Shown: piece after piece, positions 1 through 7,156 of the stretch
How positions within the stretch are numbered: position 1 is the first letter of the stretch
How the letters are laid out: each line of letters opens with the position of its first letter
DNA from: Bacteroidales bacterium
GTDB taxonomy: Bacteria; Bacteroidota; Bacteroidia; Bacteroidales; UBA932
Assembly (NCBI GenBank): GCA_017437755.1
Contig: JAFRXI010000004.1
Location: forward strand, 1 to 44,867
DNA: 44,867 nt
Direction: 5' to 3'
Position numbers and translations under genes: made by a program
Notes under the pieces: model-generated
The model's input: the letters and a program-made list of their open reading frames with translations, nothing else
The model's database searches: none
What the model was told of the DNA's origin: nothing

Positions 1-274
1 ATGTGAACGGGGTCTGGGGGCGATGGAAACGATGGATTACCGGCCAGGGGGCTGGTGTGGAGCCGTATGCACCCGCGCATGCAGCGGGAGGGGCCCGACG
101 GAGCGACAGCGACGGTGGGAGGGTCCGAGGCCGAAGGCCGAGAGCGGAAGACCAGCCTCCTGGCAGGGGCCCGTTCGACGGAAGCAGGTGCCGCACAGGA
201 GCCGGGGGAAACAAAGAGCCATAGGGTGACAATGAGCCATGGGGTGACAATGATCCATGGGGGAAAAATTACGC
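1..274. other. GC-rich left edge without a supported gene
   Basis: Several short frames are open here on both strands, but all translate to low-complexity Gly/Arg/Pro-rich sequence with no recognisable motif, and they overlap one another in different frames, as expected of GC-rich non-coding DNA. The stretch holds the 18-bp tandem repeat described separately and ends at a good promoter for the next gene. It could be the remnant or tail of something starting to the left of the window; I cannot tell. Confidence 0.5.
217..270. repeat. 18-bp tandem repeat, two good copies and one degenerate
   Basis: Two adjacent 18-base units (217-234 and 235-252, AGCCATRGGGTGACAATG) differ at one position. A third unit (253-270) keeps the ATCCATGGGG core and then diverges into an A-rich stretch. 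The repeat lies just upstream of the promoter at 275-305. Function unknown. Confidence 0.75.
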
Positions 275-305
275 TTTGAAAGATGATTGATTCTTGCTAA
301 TTTTG
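275..305 (+). promoter_or_regulatory. Bacteroidota-type promoter of the metallophosphoesterase gene
   Basis: TTTG at 275-278 and TAATTTTG at 298-305, separated by exactly 19 bp, match the Bacteroides -33/-7 consensus (TTTG, 19 bp, TAnnTTTG). The start codon follows 30 bases after the -7 box. Confidence 0.75.
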
Positions 306-335
306 CATAGTTAACCACCGACACTGGACTGCATT

Positions 336-1307
336 ATGGAAAAGACAATCGACAGGAGGCATTTCCTGAAAGGGATGGCCGGGATCGGGGCCCTGATGGC
401 CACATCACAACTGCCCGCACTTGCGGAGGACAAGCCGGAAGTGTTTCCCAAAAGGGGAAAGCGAGAGAGGATGTCAATCAGTTACGCGGTTGTGAACATC
501 GGGCTGGAAAAGCCCTTCTCCGTGCTGCATATTTCCGACTCTCACCTCACAGCGGCCTATCCCGACGAGAACGAGAAAAAGCAGATGCTCAAGGAAAAGC
601 GGACCGTCACATTCGGCGGAAGGCAGGAAGAGGCCCTTCAGGAGGCCATTTCATGGGCAAAGAAGCATGTGGACTTCCTGGTGCACACCGGCGACCTGAT
701 CGACTGGCAGAGCCGCGCCAACTTCGACCTGGTTAAGAAGTTCTTCGGCAACGGCCTCGTGGGCTCGATGGGCAACCACGAGTTCAGCCCGGACATGAAG
801 TACAGCGACCCGGCACCTACCAAGGACGAGGGCTTCAAGGCCCACAGCCGCGAACAGCTTCAGAGCGTGTATCCATTTGACATATCCTTCCAGTCGCAGG
901 TGGTCAACGGCGTGAATTTCATCACATTGGACGATGTTTACGGCTATGTCACCAAGAGCCAGGTAAAGAAATTCAAGAAGGAGGTCAAGAAGGGCTTACC
1001 GATTGTCCTGTGCATGCACGTCCCCTTCTTCACCGACATCATCTGGAGGGCCGCCACCAGATTCTGGAACGACAAGGGGCCCATCCAGGACGGTGCTCTC
1101 CACGAGCCCAGCGGCGACTACAAGACCCAGTTGGAAGACCCTGTCACCAGCAAGTTCATAGAATATCTGAAAAAGGAACCGCTGCTCAGATGCATCCTGG
1201 CCGGACACGAGCACATCACTGTGGAGGACCAGTTCTCCCCTACCTGCAGGGAATACCTGGTTGGCGGCGGATTCCTGTTCAATGGACGGGAAGTGGTCTT
1301 TATCTAG
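336..1307 (+). CDS. Tat-exported calcineurin-like metallophosphoesterase
   Basis: A 323-aa protein of the calcineurin-like phosphoesterase superfamily, expected to hydrolyse phosphomono- or diesters with a two-metal centre. The family motifs occur in order: DSH (68-70), GD (119-120), GNHE (146-149), a CMHVPF histidine motif, and GHEH near the C-terminus. The N-terminus carries a twin-arginine signal (RRHFLKG at 7-13), a hydrophobic stretch and a likely ALA cleavage site near residue 30, so the enzyme should be exported folded, with metals already bound. The substrate cannot be deduced. It is preceded by its own promoter, and its last 8 bases overlap the end of the convergent C26 hydrolase gene. 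Confident in family and export, not in substrate. Confidence 0.85.
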   Translation: MEKTIDRRHFLKGMAGIGALMATSQLPALAEDKPEVFPKRGKRERMSISYAVVNIGLEKPFSVLHISDSHLTAAYPDENEKKQMLKEKRTVTFGGRQEEALQEAISWAKKHVDFLVHTGDLIDWQSRANFDLVKKFFGNGLVGSMGNHEFSPDMKYSDPAPTKDEGFKAHSREQLQSVYPFDISFQSQVVNGVNFITLDDVYGYVTKSQVKKFKKEVKKGLPIVLCMHVPFFTDIIWRAATRFWNDKGPIQDGALHEPSGDYKTQLEDPVTSKFIEYLKKEPLLRCILAGHEHITVEDQFSPTCREYLVGGGFLFNGREVVFI

Positions 1308-2058
1308 CTTTGCCCGAGCACTCCCGGACGAACTCACGGAAAAGTGCCAGCCACACGGGATTGCGGCGGGCCATTACCTCGGGATGGAACTGCACGGCAT
1401 GGACGGGACCGTTTTCCGACCCTGCAGCCAGGTCGTATGCCTCGACTATCCCGTCGGCCGAAACGGCGGTAATCACAATCCCAGGAGCCGGATCCTTCAC
1501 CGCCTGGTGATGGAAGGAATTGACTGTCAGGGTGTCGGCTCCCATTATTGAATGCAGCCAGCTACCCGGGGAAACGAAAATCACATGCGATGTATCCCTA
1601 TGGTTCACACCCTTCTGCAACGGCAGATCCTGCCACAGGCTGCCACCGAGAGCCACGTTCACAACCTGCTCTCCCCTGCAGATGGCAAGCACGGGAACCT
1701 TACTCCGGATGGCGCAGCGTACATACATGAAATCGGAAGTATCCCTCCTTGGGACCACCTCCACCCCTGCTTCCGGAATGGCTTCCTCCCCGTATCGGAG
1801 CGGTTCCACGTCCCCGCCGCCTATCACTATCATCCCGTCAAGCGACGATACCAGTTCCCCGGACACGGTGCTGTCGGTCTGGACCGGCAGAAGTACCGGC
1901 AGCCCTCCCGACCGTATCACCGCATTTATATAGTTTTCCCCCGTAGAACTTGCACCGCTCCCGGTCAGGGAGGTAGTGATGCCGATAAGCGGACGCCCGT
2001 TCCGGCAGCACCCCGCCAGCAGCAAGACAAATAGGCCGATAGAGAGGAAACGTCTCAT
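1300..2058 (-). CDS. C26 family (PuuD-like) gamma-glutamyl hydrolase, predicted lipoprotein
   Basis: A 252-aa class I glutamine-amidotransferase-like hydrolase of the peptidase C26 group, which cleaves gamma-glutamyl amide bonds. The nucleophile is Cys127 in AICRGEQ, and His225/Glu227 in the FHPEV motif complete the triad. Unlike cytosolic PuuD, it begins with a lipoprotein signal (VLLLAGC, Cys17), so it probably works in the periplasm. I chose the ATG at 2058. A TTG two codons upstream (2064) would overlap the stop of the upstream VanX-like gene by 4 bases, and is possible given the tight coupling. The pair looks like one operon for breaking down peptides outside the cytoplasm, perhaps cell-wall fragments (inference). 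Substrate unknown. Confidence 0.82.
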   Translation of the reverse strand: MRRFLSIGLFVLLLAGCCRNGRPLIGITTSLTGSGASSTGENYINAVIRSGGLPVLLPVQTDSTVSGELVSSLDGMIVIGGGDVEPLRYGEEAIPEAGVEVVPRRDTSDFMYVRCAIRSKVPVLAICRGEQVVNVALGGSLWQDLPLQKGVNHRDTSHVIFVSPGSWLHSIMGADTLTVNSFHHQAVKDPAPGIVITAVSADGIVEAYDLAAGSENGPVHAVQFHPEVMARRNPVWLALFREFVRECSGKAR

Positions 2059-2060
2059 AA

Positions 2061-2843
2061 TCAATATTCTATCCTTACCGGAAAATCAAAATAGGTGGAC
2101 GGATACGGCTCGTTCCCGAGGGTGAAATGCCACCACTCGGTCTCAAGGGGCTTGAAACCGTGGCTCAGCATCGCCCGACGCAGTATCATCCGGTTTTCCA
2201 GCTGCTCCGGTGTCAGGTCACCCCTGAAGGAGGGATGCGACCTGCCGCCAAGATAATCGTAATTGCCACCCATGTCCAGGTCGCGGCCGGTCTTCATGTC
2301 AAGCAGCGTCAGGTCGACGGTGCTGCCACGGCTGTGTCCGGAACGTTCTGCCACATAGCCCTTTGAGAATAATGACGGCTTGGGGTACTCGGGATAGAAA
2401 TACTGCTTTGTAACGGTGTCGGCCGGGAAGGTCGACCACCTCAGGAAATGCTTCACTCCCCTGGCCGGACGGTAGGCGTCGTATATCTTGAGCCTGTAGC
2501 CCAGGGCGATGACGTCATCCGACACCTTCTTCAGCGAGTCAGCGGCCTCGCGGGTAAGTAGCGCCACCGGCATCTCATATCCCTCCACCCTGGTTCCGAT
2601 AAAGTTGAAGGTGGAATAGTAACGGATTTCCTGGATCAGGTCGGGGATATGTTCCCCCAGGACCACGAACCTGCTGTCGGGAGCCCTGGAAACCAATGAT
2701 GTGCAATCCACCGGCACCACTACGGTAAGGGTGTCGGTCCTGGGTTCGACGCGGGTACGCTCGATGCGCCGGCCGCTGACCAATCCAGCAAAATAGGCCA
2801 CAACCACCAGGAGGGCGAGAAGGAGTTTGAGAGTCTTGTCCAT
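2061..2843 (-). CDS. Exported VanX-like D-Ala-D-Ala dipeptidase
   Basis: A 260-aa zinc peptidase of the M15 VanX/DdpX family, which cleaves D-alanyl-D-alanine. The zinc ligands His170 and Asp177 (SGHSRGSTVDL) and His239, the catalytic Glu236 (EWWHF) and the conserved Arg of YRP (Arg125) are all present. Residues 7-20 form a hydrophobic signal or anchor, so it should act outside the cytoplasm. There is no vanHA neighbour, so peptidoglycan turnover or D-Ala-D-Ala scavenging is likelier than vancomycin resistance. The frame stays open upstream to 3062, but only inside the opposite symporter gene. The ATG at 2843 gives a proper signal sequence and sits 7 bases past a -7 box, so the transcript is almost leaderless. 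Confidence 0.87.
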   Translation of the reverse strand: MDKTLKLLLALLVVVAYFAGLVSGRRIERTRVEPRTDTLTVVVPVDCTSLVSRAPDSRFVVLGEHIPDLIQEIRYYSTFNFIGTRVEGYEMPVALLTREAADSLKKVSDDVIALGYRLKIYDAYRPARGVKHFLRWSTFPADTVTKQYFYPEYPKPSLFSKGYVAERSGHSRGSTVDLTLLDMKTGRDLDMGGNYDYLGGRSHPSFRGDLTPEQLENRMILRRAMLSHGFKPLETEWWHFTLGNEPYPSTYFDFPVRIEY

Positions 2844-2850
2844 AATGTCA

Positions 2851-2868
2851 CAAAAATAATTATTTTTG
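2851..2868. promoter_or_regulatory. Perfect 18-bp palindrome holding two divergent -7 boxes
   Basis: CAAAAATAATTATTTTTG equals its own reverse complement. Its right half is a TATTTTTG -7 box for the symporter on the plus strand (2861-2868). Its left half is the same box for the dipeptidase on the minus strand (2851-2858). On the minus strand a TTTG at 2879-2882 lies 20 bp upstream as the -33 element. I saw no good plus-strand -33 element. Confidence 0.7.
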
Positions 2869-2892
2869 CATCCGCTTCCAAATTCGAGGGAA

Positions 2893-4341
2893 ATGGTTAT
2901 CGTGTGGACTTTGCTGGCGTATTTCCTGGTGCTGCTGGGGATAGGGGCGCTTACGGGAAGGGGCGGGGGAAACGAGGGTTTCTTCAGCGCCCGGAGACGT
3001 TCGCCATGGCTGATGGTAGCCCTGGGGATGGTTGGAGCCAGCATTTCGGGAGTGTCGTTCATCTCGGTTCCGGGAATGGCCCAGACCTCGTCGATGACCT
3101 ACCTGCAGATGTGCCTGGGGTTCATCCCGGGCTATTTCATAGTTGCATCCGTGCTTCTGCCGGTGTTCTATTCCCTGGGGAAACCAACCATCTATTCCTA
3201 CCTTGAGCAAAGGCTGGGACCGGTCTCGTACCGCACCGGAGCAGGCTTTTTCATGCTCTCAAAAATGGGTGGGACGGCCGTGAAGTTCTACGTCGTATGC
3301 ATGATTCTCCAGCAGAGGGTAGCGGCGGGGCTGGGTGTACCATTCCCTGCAACTGTCTGCCTGCTGGTGCTGCTGGTGTGGCTGTATACCCGCAGGGGCG
3401 GAATGAAAACCCTGGTCTGGACCGACGTATTCCAAACCTTTGCGATGTTCGGGGCCCTGGTGCTGATTATCTTCAAGGTGGCCGGAAGCCTGGGCATGGA
3501 TATGGGGGAAGCCGTCAGGGCCGTTGCCGGCGATCCCCGGAGCCGGATCTTCGTATTTGACGATCCAATGTCCAGGCAGTACTTCTGGAAACAGTTCATC
3601 AGCGGGATCCTGATAGTGGTGGTAATGACCGGATTGGACCAGGACATGATGCAGAAGAACCTTACCTGCAAGACTTTAAAGGATGCCAAGAAGGACATGT
3701 GCACCTATGGGGTACTGTTTGTCCCTGCAAATCTGCTGCTCCTCTCCCTCGGGATTCTGCTGATCAGGCTCTCCGGCACCGAAGGGCTGGAACTTCCGGA
3801 AAATACCGATTCGCTGGTACCGATGTTCGCCGCAGGCGGACGGCTTGGCACCACCGTAACCGTCCTGTTCACCATCGGGATCGTGGCGGCCTGCTTCAGC
3901 AGCGCCGATTCCGCACTAACCTCCATGACCACCAGTTTCTGCCTGGATTTCCTTGGCCGGGACGACGACGCAAAGACCCGTAAAATAGTCCACGGAGCCA
4001 TGGCCATCGTACTTGCAGGATGCATACTGGTTTTTGGCGCTGTAAAATCAAAGAGTCTCCTGGATACCGTATACACCATAGTATCATATACTTACGGTCC
4101 CCTGCTCGGACTCTTCGCCTTTGGCCTGCTCACAAGGAGGCAGGTCTGCGACAAGGCCGTTCCCATAATAGCGATTGCCGCACCGGTGATCTGCTTCATC
4201 ACGGATGCGGCAATCTTCAGGGCAACGAACTACCAGTGCGGTTATGAGATACTCCTGCTTAACGGATTGCTCACTTTCACCGGTCTGGTACTCACCGGCA
4301 AGCCTACTCGGCAGGGGCCTCGGCGGGAAGCTCGGCAGTAG
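2893..4341 (+). CDS. Sodium:solute symporter (SSS family)
   Basis: A 482-aa inner-membrane protein of the sodium/solute symporter family (SLC5-like), with about 13 hydrophobic segments. Family-typical stretches include the early helix segment GASISGVSFISVPG, the GLDQDMMQKNL loop and the SSADSALTSM segment near residue 340. The family imports sugars, sialic acid, amino acids or vitamins with sodium; the substrate here cannot be assigned. The ATG at 2893 lies 24 bases after the -7 box. An in-frame TTG at 2866 falls inside that box, so it is not a sensible start. The gene is divergent from the VanX-like dipeptidase, and its last 38 bases overlap the end of the convergent EF-hand protein gene. 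Confidence 0.88.
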   Translation: MVIVWTLLAYFLVLLGIGALTGRGGGNEGFFSARRRSPWLMVALGMVGASISGVSFISVPGMAQTSSMTYLQMCLGFIPGYFIVASVLLPVFYSLGKPTIYSYLEQRLGPVSYRTGAGFFMLSKMGGTAVKFYVVCMILQQRVAAGLGVPFPATVCLLVLLVWLYTRRGGMKTLVWTDVFQTFAMFGALVLIIFKVAGSLGMDMGEAVRAVAGDPRSRIFVFDDPMSRQYFWKQFISGILIVVVMTGLDQDMMQKNLTCKTLKDAKKDMCTYGVLFVPANLLLLSLGILLIRLSGTEGLELPENTDSLVPMFAAGGRLGTTVTVLFTIGIVAACFSSADSALTSMTTSFCLDFLGRDDDAKTRKIVHGAMAIVLAGCILVFGAVKSKSLLDTVYTIVSYTYGPLLGLFAFGLLTRRQVCDKAVPIIAIAAPVICFITDAAIFRATNYQCGYEILLLNGLLTFTGLVLTGKPTRQGPRREARQ

Positions 4342-6562
4342 CCTCTTCCCCGTCAGGGGCCGGAGTTTCCACAACTTCCTCCGCCACAGGTTCTTTCTCC
4401 TTATGGAAGGGCAGGCCTATGCAGGCGAGGCGGTCGGTAAAGAAGAGGAAGGCACCGGCGGAGAGCAACAGCAGCAGAAGGATAAGCAGGCAGCGGCGTA
4501 TCCTGGCCCTGCGACGGGCCTTCTTGTCAACGGCGGTGAGCTTGGGATACTTGGCAAGGGAGGTAAGCTTGGAACCGAACTTGACGCTGACCAGAGACCT
4601 GGCGTTTATGGCCCAGCCATTGGCATTGAGAAGCGGCCCAAGGTCCCTTCTGCGGAGTTTCCTCCACGCTATGAACATCGCAGGGCCCGAGATGACCAGC
4701 ATCAGGGCCAGAATCACCAGCAGAACCTTCCAGAAGCCAAGCGCGAAGGCTCCCTTAAGCAGCGAGGCCAGGGCCGACCCGATGAATCCAAGCGCCATGC
4801 CTATCGCGGCGAAGATTCCGGCGAACTTGGCGATGTCGAAGCTGCTCTTTACGGCCTGCACTCCGCCGCCGCCGGCTGAAGCGTCGGCGGTGGCGGTCAT
4901 TCCGGCCAGGGCCTTGTCGTTCTTGTCGGAAGCGCTCTTGTTGACCTTGTCGGATATCCAGCGGCCGACCTTGCGGTAAGGATCCCAGAATGCCTGGCGT
5001 ACGCTGATGGGATTCTCTATGATCCGGGTAACCACGGCATCCCAGTCAACCCCGTCACGGTCATAAAAGACTGCGTTCTTTCCGGGCCTGAGGTCGCGCA
5101 CGTCGCCTGCGGTAAGCACCGCCGCTATGTTCATGGTCTGAGCCTTTACCTTTGAACTGCAAGCACATACAAGGATATACATGCCGCTGAATCCGGCCAG
5201 GTCGCCCACCTTGCCCATATCGGCGATACGGACGCAGAGGTCGGTGCTGCGCTGGTCGATATAGAGCCGGCCAGCCTGGAAAATGGAATCAAGCGACGTT
5301 GCCTTTGTGTAGAAGTCCTTGAAAACCACGTAGTTGTTGATAAACTTGAAGAGGTCCCTGTACAGGTGGGTGAACTTGTCCACCGCCTCTATCGCAAGGG
5401 CCTCGGCCTCCAGGGCCTTGTCGGCCTCGACCAGGGCCAGGAGGTCGGCCTTGCGGTCATCCTTCAGGATGGCCTGCACGGTTTCCAGGCCGAGGGGCTC
5501 GACCTGGGCGCCCTTCTTGGCGTCGAGCCAGGCGGTATAGGGGGCGAAACCGGCCACCACGCCGTTCCACTGCTCTTCCGTAATGGAATCGGCATCGGGG
5601 AATGCCTTGTCCAGGACGAGGGACTTAAGGGTTGCAAAGGCACCGCTCCAGGCAGGGTTGATGCCTCCCTTCAGGGGAAGGAGGGCTCTCTCGGAAGGAC
5701 GGGCCAGTGGGCATGCGCCGATCTTCTCGCCTTCGGCTGAAAGGTCGGAACCGCTTACATCCACCAGTTTTTCAGGGGAAATGTCCAGGGTGGGGGCAAG
5801 CGAGGCGTCAAAACCGATGAGCTTGCACCGCATGAAATAATCAGCGATCTTGGCCTTGAGGGCGTTGACCGCATCCATGGCGGCCGCGGTGCCGTCTCCG
5901 TAAGGGAAAACGGCGTCGTGGTCCGCTGCAGCGGCATCCTGCCATGCGGCATAGTCGGCGGCGGCAGCATAGAACGCCTCGATGTGGTCGGCATTCACTC
6001 CGGGAACCCCGCTGCGGTCGGTTGCGGAACCGATGGTAGCCACTATCTTTTCCACGATGTCCTTGAGGGCGGCATCTTCCGTGGAGGCGGGTGTGATTAT
6101 GCCGTCGCCGTTCAGGGCGGTCTCGGCAAATATCTTCACCTTGTCGGAAGTGTCGGCGACCGAAATCTCATCCTTTTCAAGCTTGAGGTTGGAAAGGATC
6201 TGCCGGGCCGATTTTTCCAGGGAAGCGCCGTCGGGGTCGGAGGTGTTGAAGGCCGAAAGAGGGAACGACGACTCGCCCTTGAGGATCATATCGGGGTCGG
6301 AAACCACCCTGGTGAGCCAGGAAGTAGCCGCAACCACCTCGTCCATACGGATCTTGCCGTCGTTGTCGGTATCCATCAGCGAAAGCGTCACGGGGTCGAA
6401 CTCAAGCCCCTGGACGGGGCAGCTGAGGACGGTCCAGAGCTTGCGGTCAAGCTCGCCGAGATGAAGAAGGTCCTTCCCGCTGGTTATTACCACCCGCACG
6501 GCTCCGCCGACGGACGAAAAGGTCCACTTGTAACCTTTGGTTTTCTTTTTCTTCTTACACAT
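4304..6562 (-). CDS. Unrecognised 752-aa EF-hand membrane protein
   Basis: I do not recognise this protein as a named family. It starts with a Lys-rich stretch, followed by a textbook EF-hand loop at 64-75 (Asp64, Asp66, Asp68, Gly69, Ile71, Glu75) and a weaker EF-hand-like loop at about 149-160 (NGDGIITP). A long Ala/Asp/Lys-rich, probably helical region fills the middle. Two hydrophobic helices follow at about 570-630 and a third at about 691-708, ending in a Pro/Glu/Ala-rich acidic tail from about 721. No signal peptide is seen, so the large N-terminal part probably faces the cytoplasm. It could be a calcium-sensing or scaffold membrane protein (inference only). The gene stands alone downstream of the tRNA-Pro terminator; a weak TATTTTTA lies upstream. 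Confidence 0.8.
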   Translation of the reverse strand: MCKKKKKTKGYKWTFSSVGGAVRVVITSGKDLLHLGELDRKLWTVLSCPVQGLEFDPVTLSLMDTDNDGKIRMDEVVAATSWLTRVVSDPDMILKGESSFPLSAFNTSDPDGASLEKSARQILSNLKLEKDEISVADTSDKVKIFAETALNGDGIITPASTEDAALKDIVEKIVATIGSATDRSGVPGVNADHIEAFYAAAADYAAWQDAAAADHDAVFPYGDGTAAAMDAVNALKAKIADYFMRCKLIGFDASLAPTLDISPEKLVDVSGSDLSAEGEKIGACPLARPSERALLPLKGGINPAWSGAFATLKSLVLDKAFPDADSITEEQWNGVVAGFAPYTAWLDAKKGAQVEPLGLETVQAILKDDRKADLLALVEADKALEAEALAIEAVDKFTHLYRDLFKFINNYVVFKDFYTKATSLDSIFQAGRLYIDQRSTDLCVRIADMGKVGDLAGFSGMYILVCACSSKVKAQTMNIAAVLTAGDVRDLRPGKNAVFYDRDGVDWDAVVTRIIENPISVRQAFWDPYRKVGRWISDKVNKSASDKNDKALAGMTATADASAGGGGVQAVKSSFDIAKFAGIFAAIGMALGFIGSALASLLKGAFALGFWKVLLVILALMLVISGPAMFIAWRKLRRRDLGPLLNANGWAINARSLVSVKFGSKLTSLAKYPKLTAVDKKARRRARIRRCLLILLLLLLSAGAFLFFTDRLACIGLPFHKEKEPVAEEVVETPAPDGEEATAELPAEAPAE

Positions 6563-6618
6563 ATAATCTAGGTTTAGCTATCCAATATTACTTGGTAAAA
6601 ATACGAAAGAAGTTTTAT

Positions 6619-6655
6619 AAAAAAAAGAGAAACTGCCATTGATGACAGCTTCTCT
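6619..6655 (-). terminator. Intrinsic terminator after tRNA-Pro
   Basis: On the minus strand AGAGAA (6655-6650) pairs with TTCTCT (6631-6626), with an inner CTG/CAG pairing, and is followed directly by a run of T. It lies 8 bases beyond the tRNA-Pro CCA end and closes the tRNA-Glu/rpsT/tRNA-Pro unit. Confidence 0.75.
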
Positions 6656-6662
6656 ATTCTTT

Positions 6663-6739
6663 TGGTCGGGATGATCCGACTCGAACGGACGACCCCTACG
6701 TCCCGAACGTAGTGCGCTAGCCAACTGCGCTACATCCCG
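6663..6739 (-). tRNA. tRNA-Pro (anticodon CGG), CCA encoded
   Basis: The minus strand folds into a full cloverleaf. The acceptor stem starts CGGGATG, the anticodon stem CTACG/CGTAG encloses the loop TTCGGGA with anticodon CGG, the T-loop is GTTCGAG, and the 3' end carries an encoded CCA. It is 20 bases downstream of rpsT and is followed by a terminator, so it is probably co-transcribed with rpsT. Confidence 0.93.
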
Positions 6740-6759
6740 ATGGCCCCTTGGGGCAGCCC

Positions 6760-7014
6760 TTAAGCGAGCTTGTTGATGTAGACGGCAAGACCGCTCTTGA
6801 GGTTGGCAGCCTTGTTCTTGTGGATGACGCCGATCTTTGCAAGTTTGTCGATCATGGCGTAAACCTTAGGTGCATTCTCCTCGGCAGCCTTCTTGTCGGT
6901 AGTGTTCCTGAGGTCGCGTATGGCGTTCCTCGTTGTCTTTGCATAATACTTGTTATGCATTCTGTGCCTTTCGCTCTGGCGAATGGCTTTCAGTGCAGAT
7001 TTTGTGTTAGCCAT
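6760..7014 (-). CDS. rpsT: 30S ribosomal protein S20
   Basis: An 84-aa basic protein matching bacterial S20 in length and sequence. It begins [18 protein letters not shown] and ends in the [15 protein letters not shown] helix. S20 binds 16S rRNA early in 30S subunit assembly as a bundle of helices. The gene lies between tRNA-Glu (22 bases upstream) and tRNA-Pro (20 bases downstream), with one promoter before the first tRNA and one terminator after the last, so the three form a single transcription unit. Its mRNA would be released by tRNA processing on both sides. Confidence 0.97.
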   Translation of the reverse strand: MANTKSALKAIRQSERHRMHNKYYAKTTRNAIRDLRNTTDKKAAEENAPKVYAMIDKLAKIGVIHKNKAANLKSGLAVYINKLA

Positions 7015-7036
7015 TATTGTATTTTTTTATATTTCG

Positions 7037-7108
7037 TAGCGGGTAGGAGAGTCGAACTCCTCTTTAGAGAATGAAAATCTCTCGTCCTAGCCGATAGACG
7101 AACCCGCC
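7037..7108 (-). tRNA. tRNA-Glu (anticodon TTC)
   Basis: On the minus strand the sequence starts GGCGGGTTCGTCTATCGG and folds as a cloverleaf. The anticodon stem AGAGA/TCTCT carries the loop TTTTCAT with anticodon TTC, and the acceptor stem closes with a G-T wobble first pair and discriminator A. CCA is not encoded. It is the first gene of the unit with rpsT. Confidence 0.95.
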
Positions 7109-7124
7109 ATTCCAAAATGGACTG

Positions 7125-7155
7125 CAAAGGTATGAATAATTCTGCAAAGCGCAAA
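7125..7155 (-). promoter_or_regulatory. Promoter of the tRNA-Glu/rpsT/tRNA-Pro unit
   Basis: On the minus strand TTTG (7155-7152), a 19-bp spacer and TACCTTTG (7132-7125) match the Bacteroides consensus exactly, 16 bases ahead of the mature tRNA 5' end. Confidence 0.78.
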
Positions 7156-7156
7156 A

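Noticed and set aside
37-324. 95-codon minus-strand frame with a repeated His-Pro-Met pattern
   Set aside because: The pattern is only the 18-bp DNA repeat read as protein. The rest is low complexity, it crosses the promoter at 275-305, and no motif or start signal supports it.
2061-2843. Vancomycin resistance determinant
   Set aside because: VanX-type motifs are present but there are no vanH, vanA or vanR/S homologs nearby; single exported homologs are usual in non-resistant bacteria.
2844-3062. Longer N-terminus of the VanX-like protein
   Set aside because: The extension lies antisense inside the symporter gene and would sit before a good signal sequence; the ATG at 2843 fits the family and the promoter.
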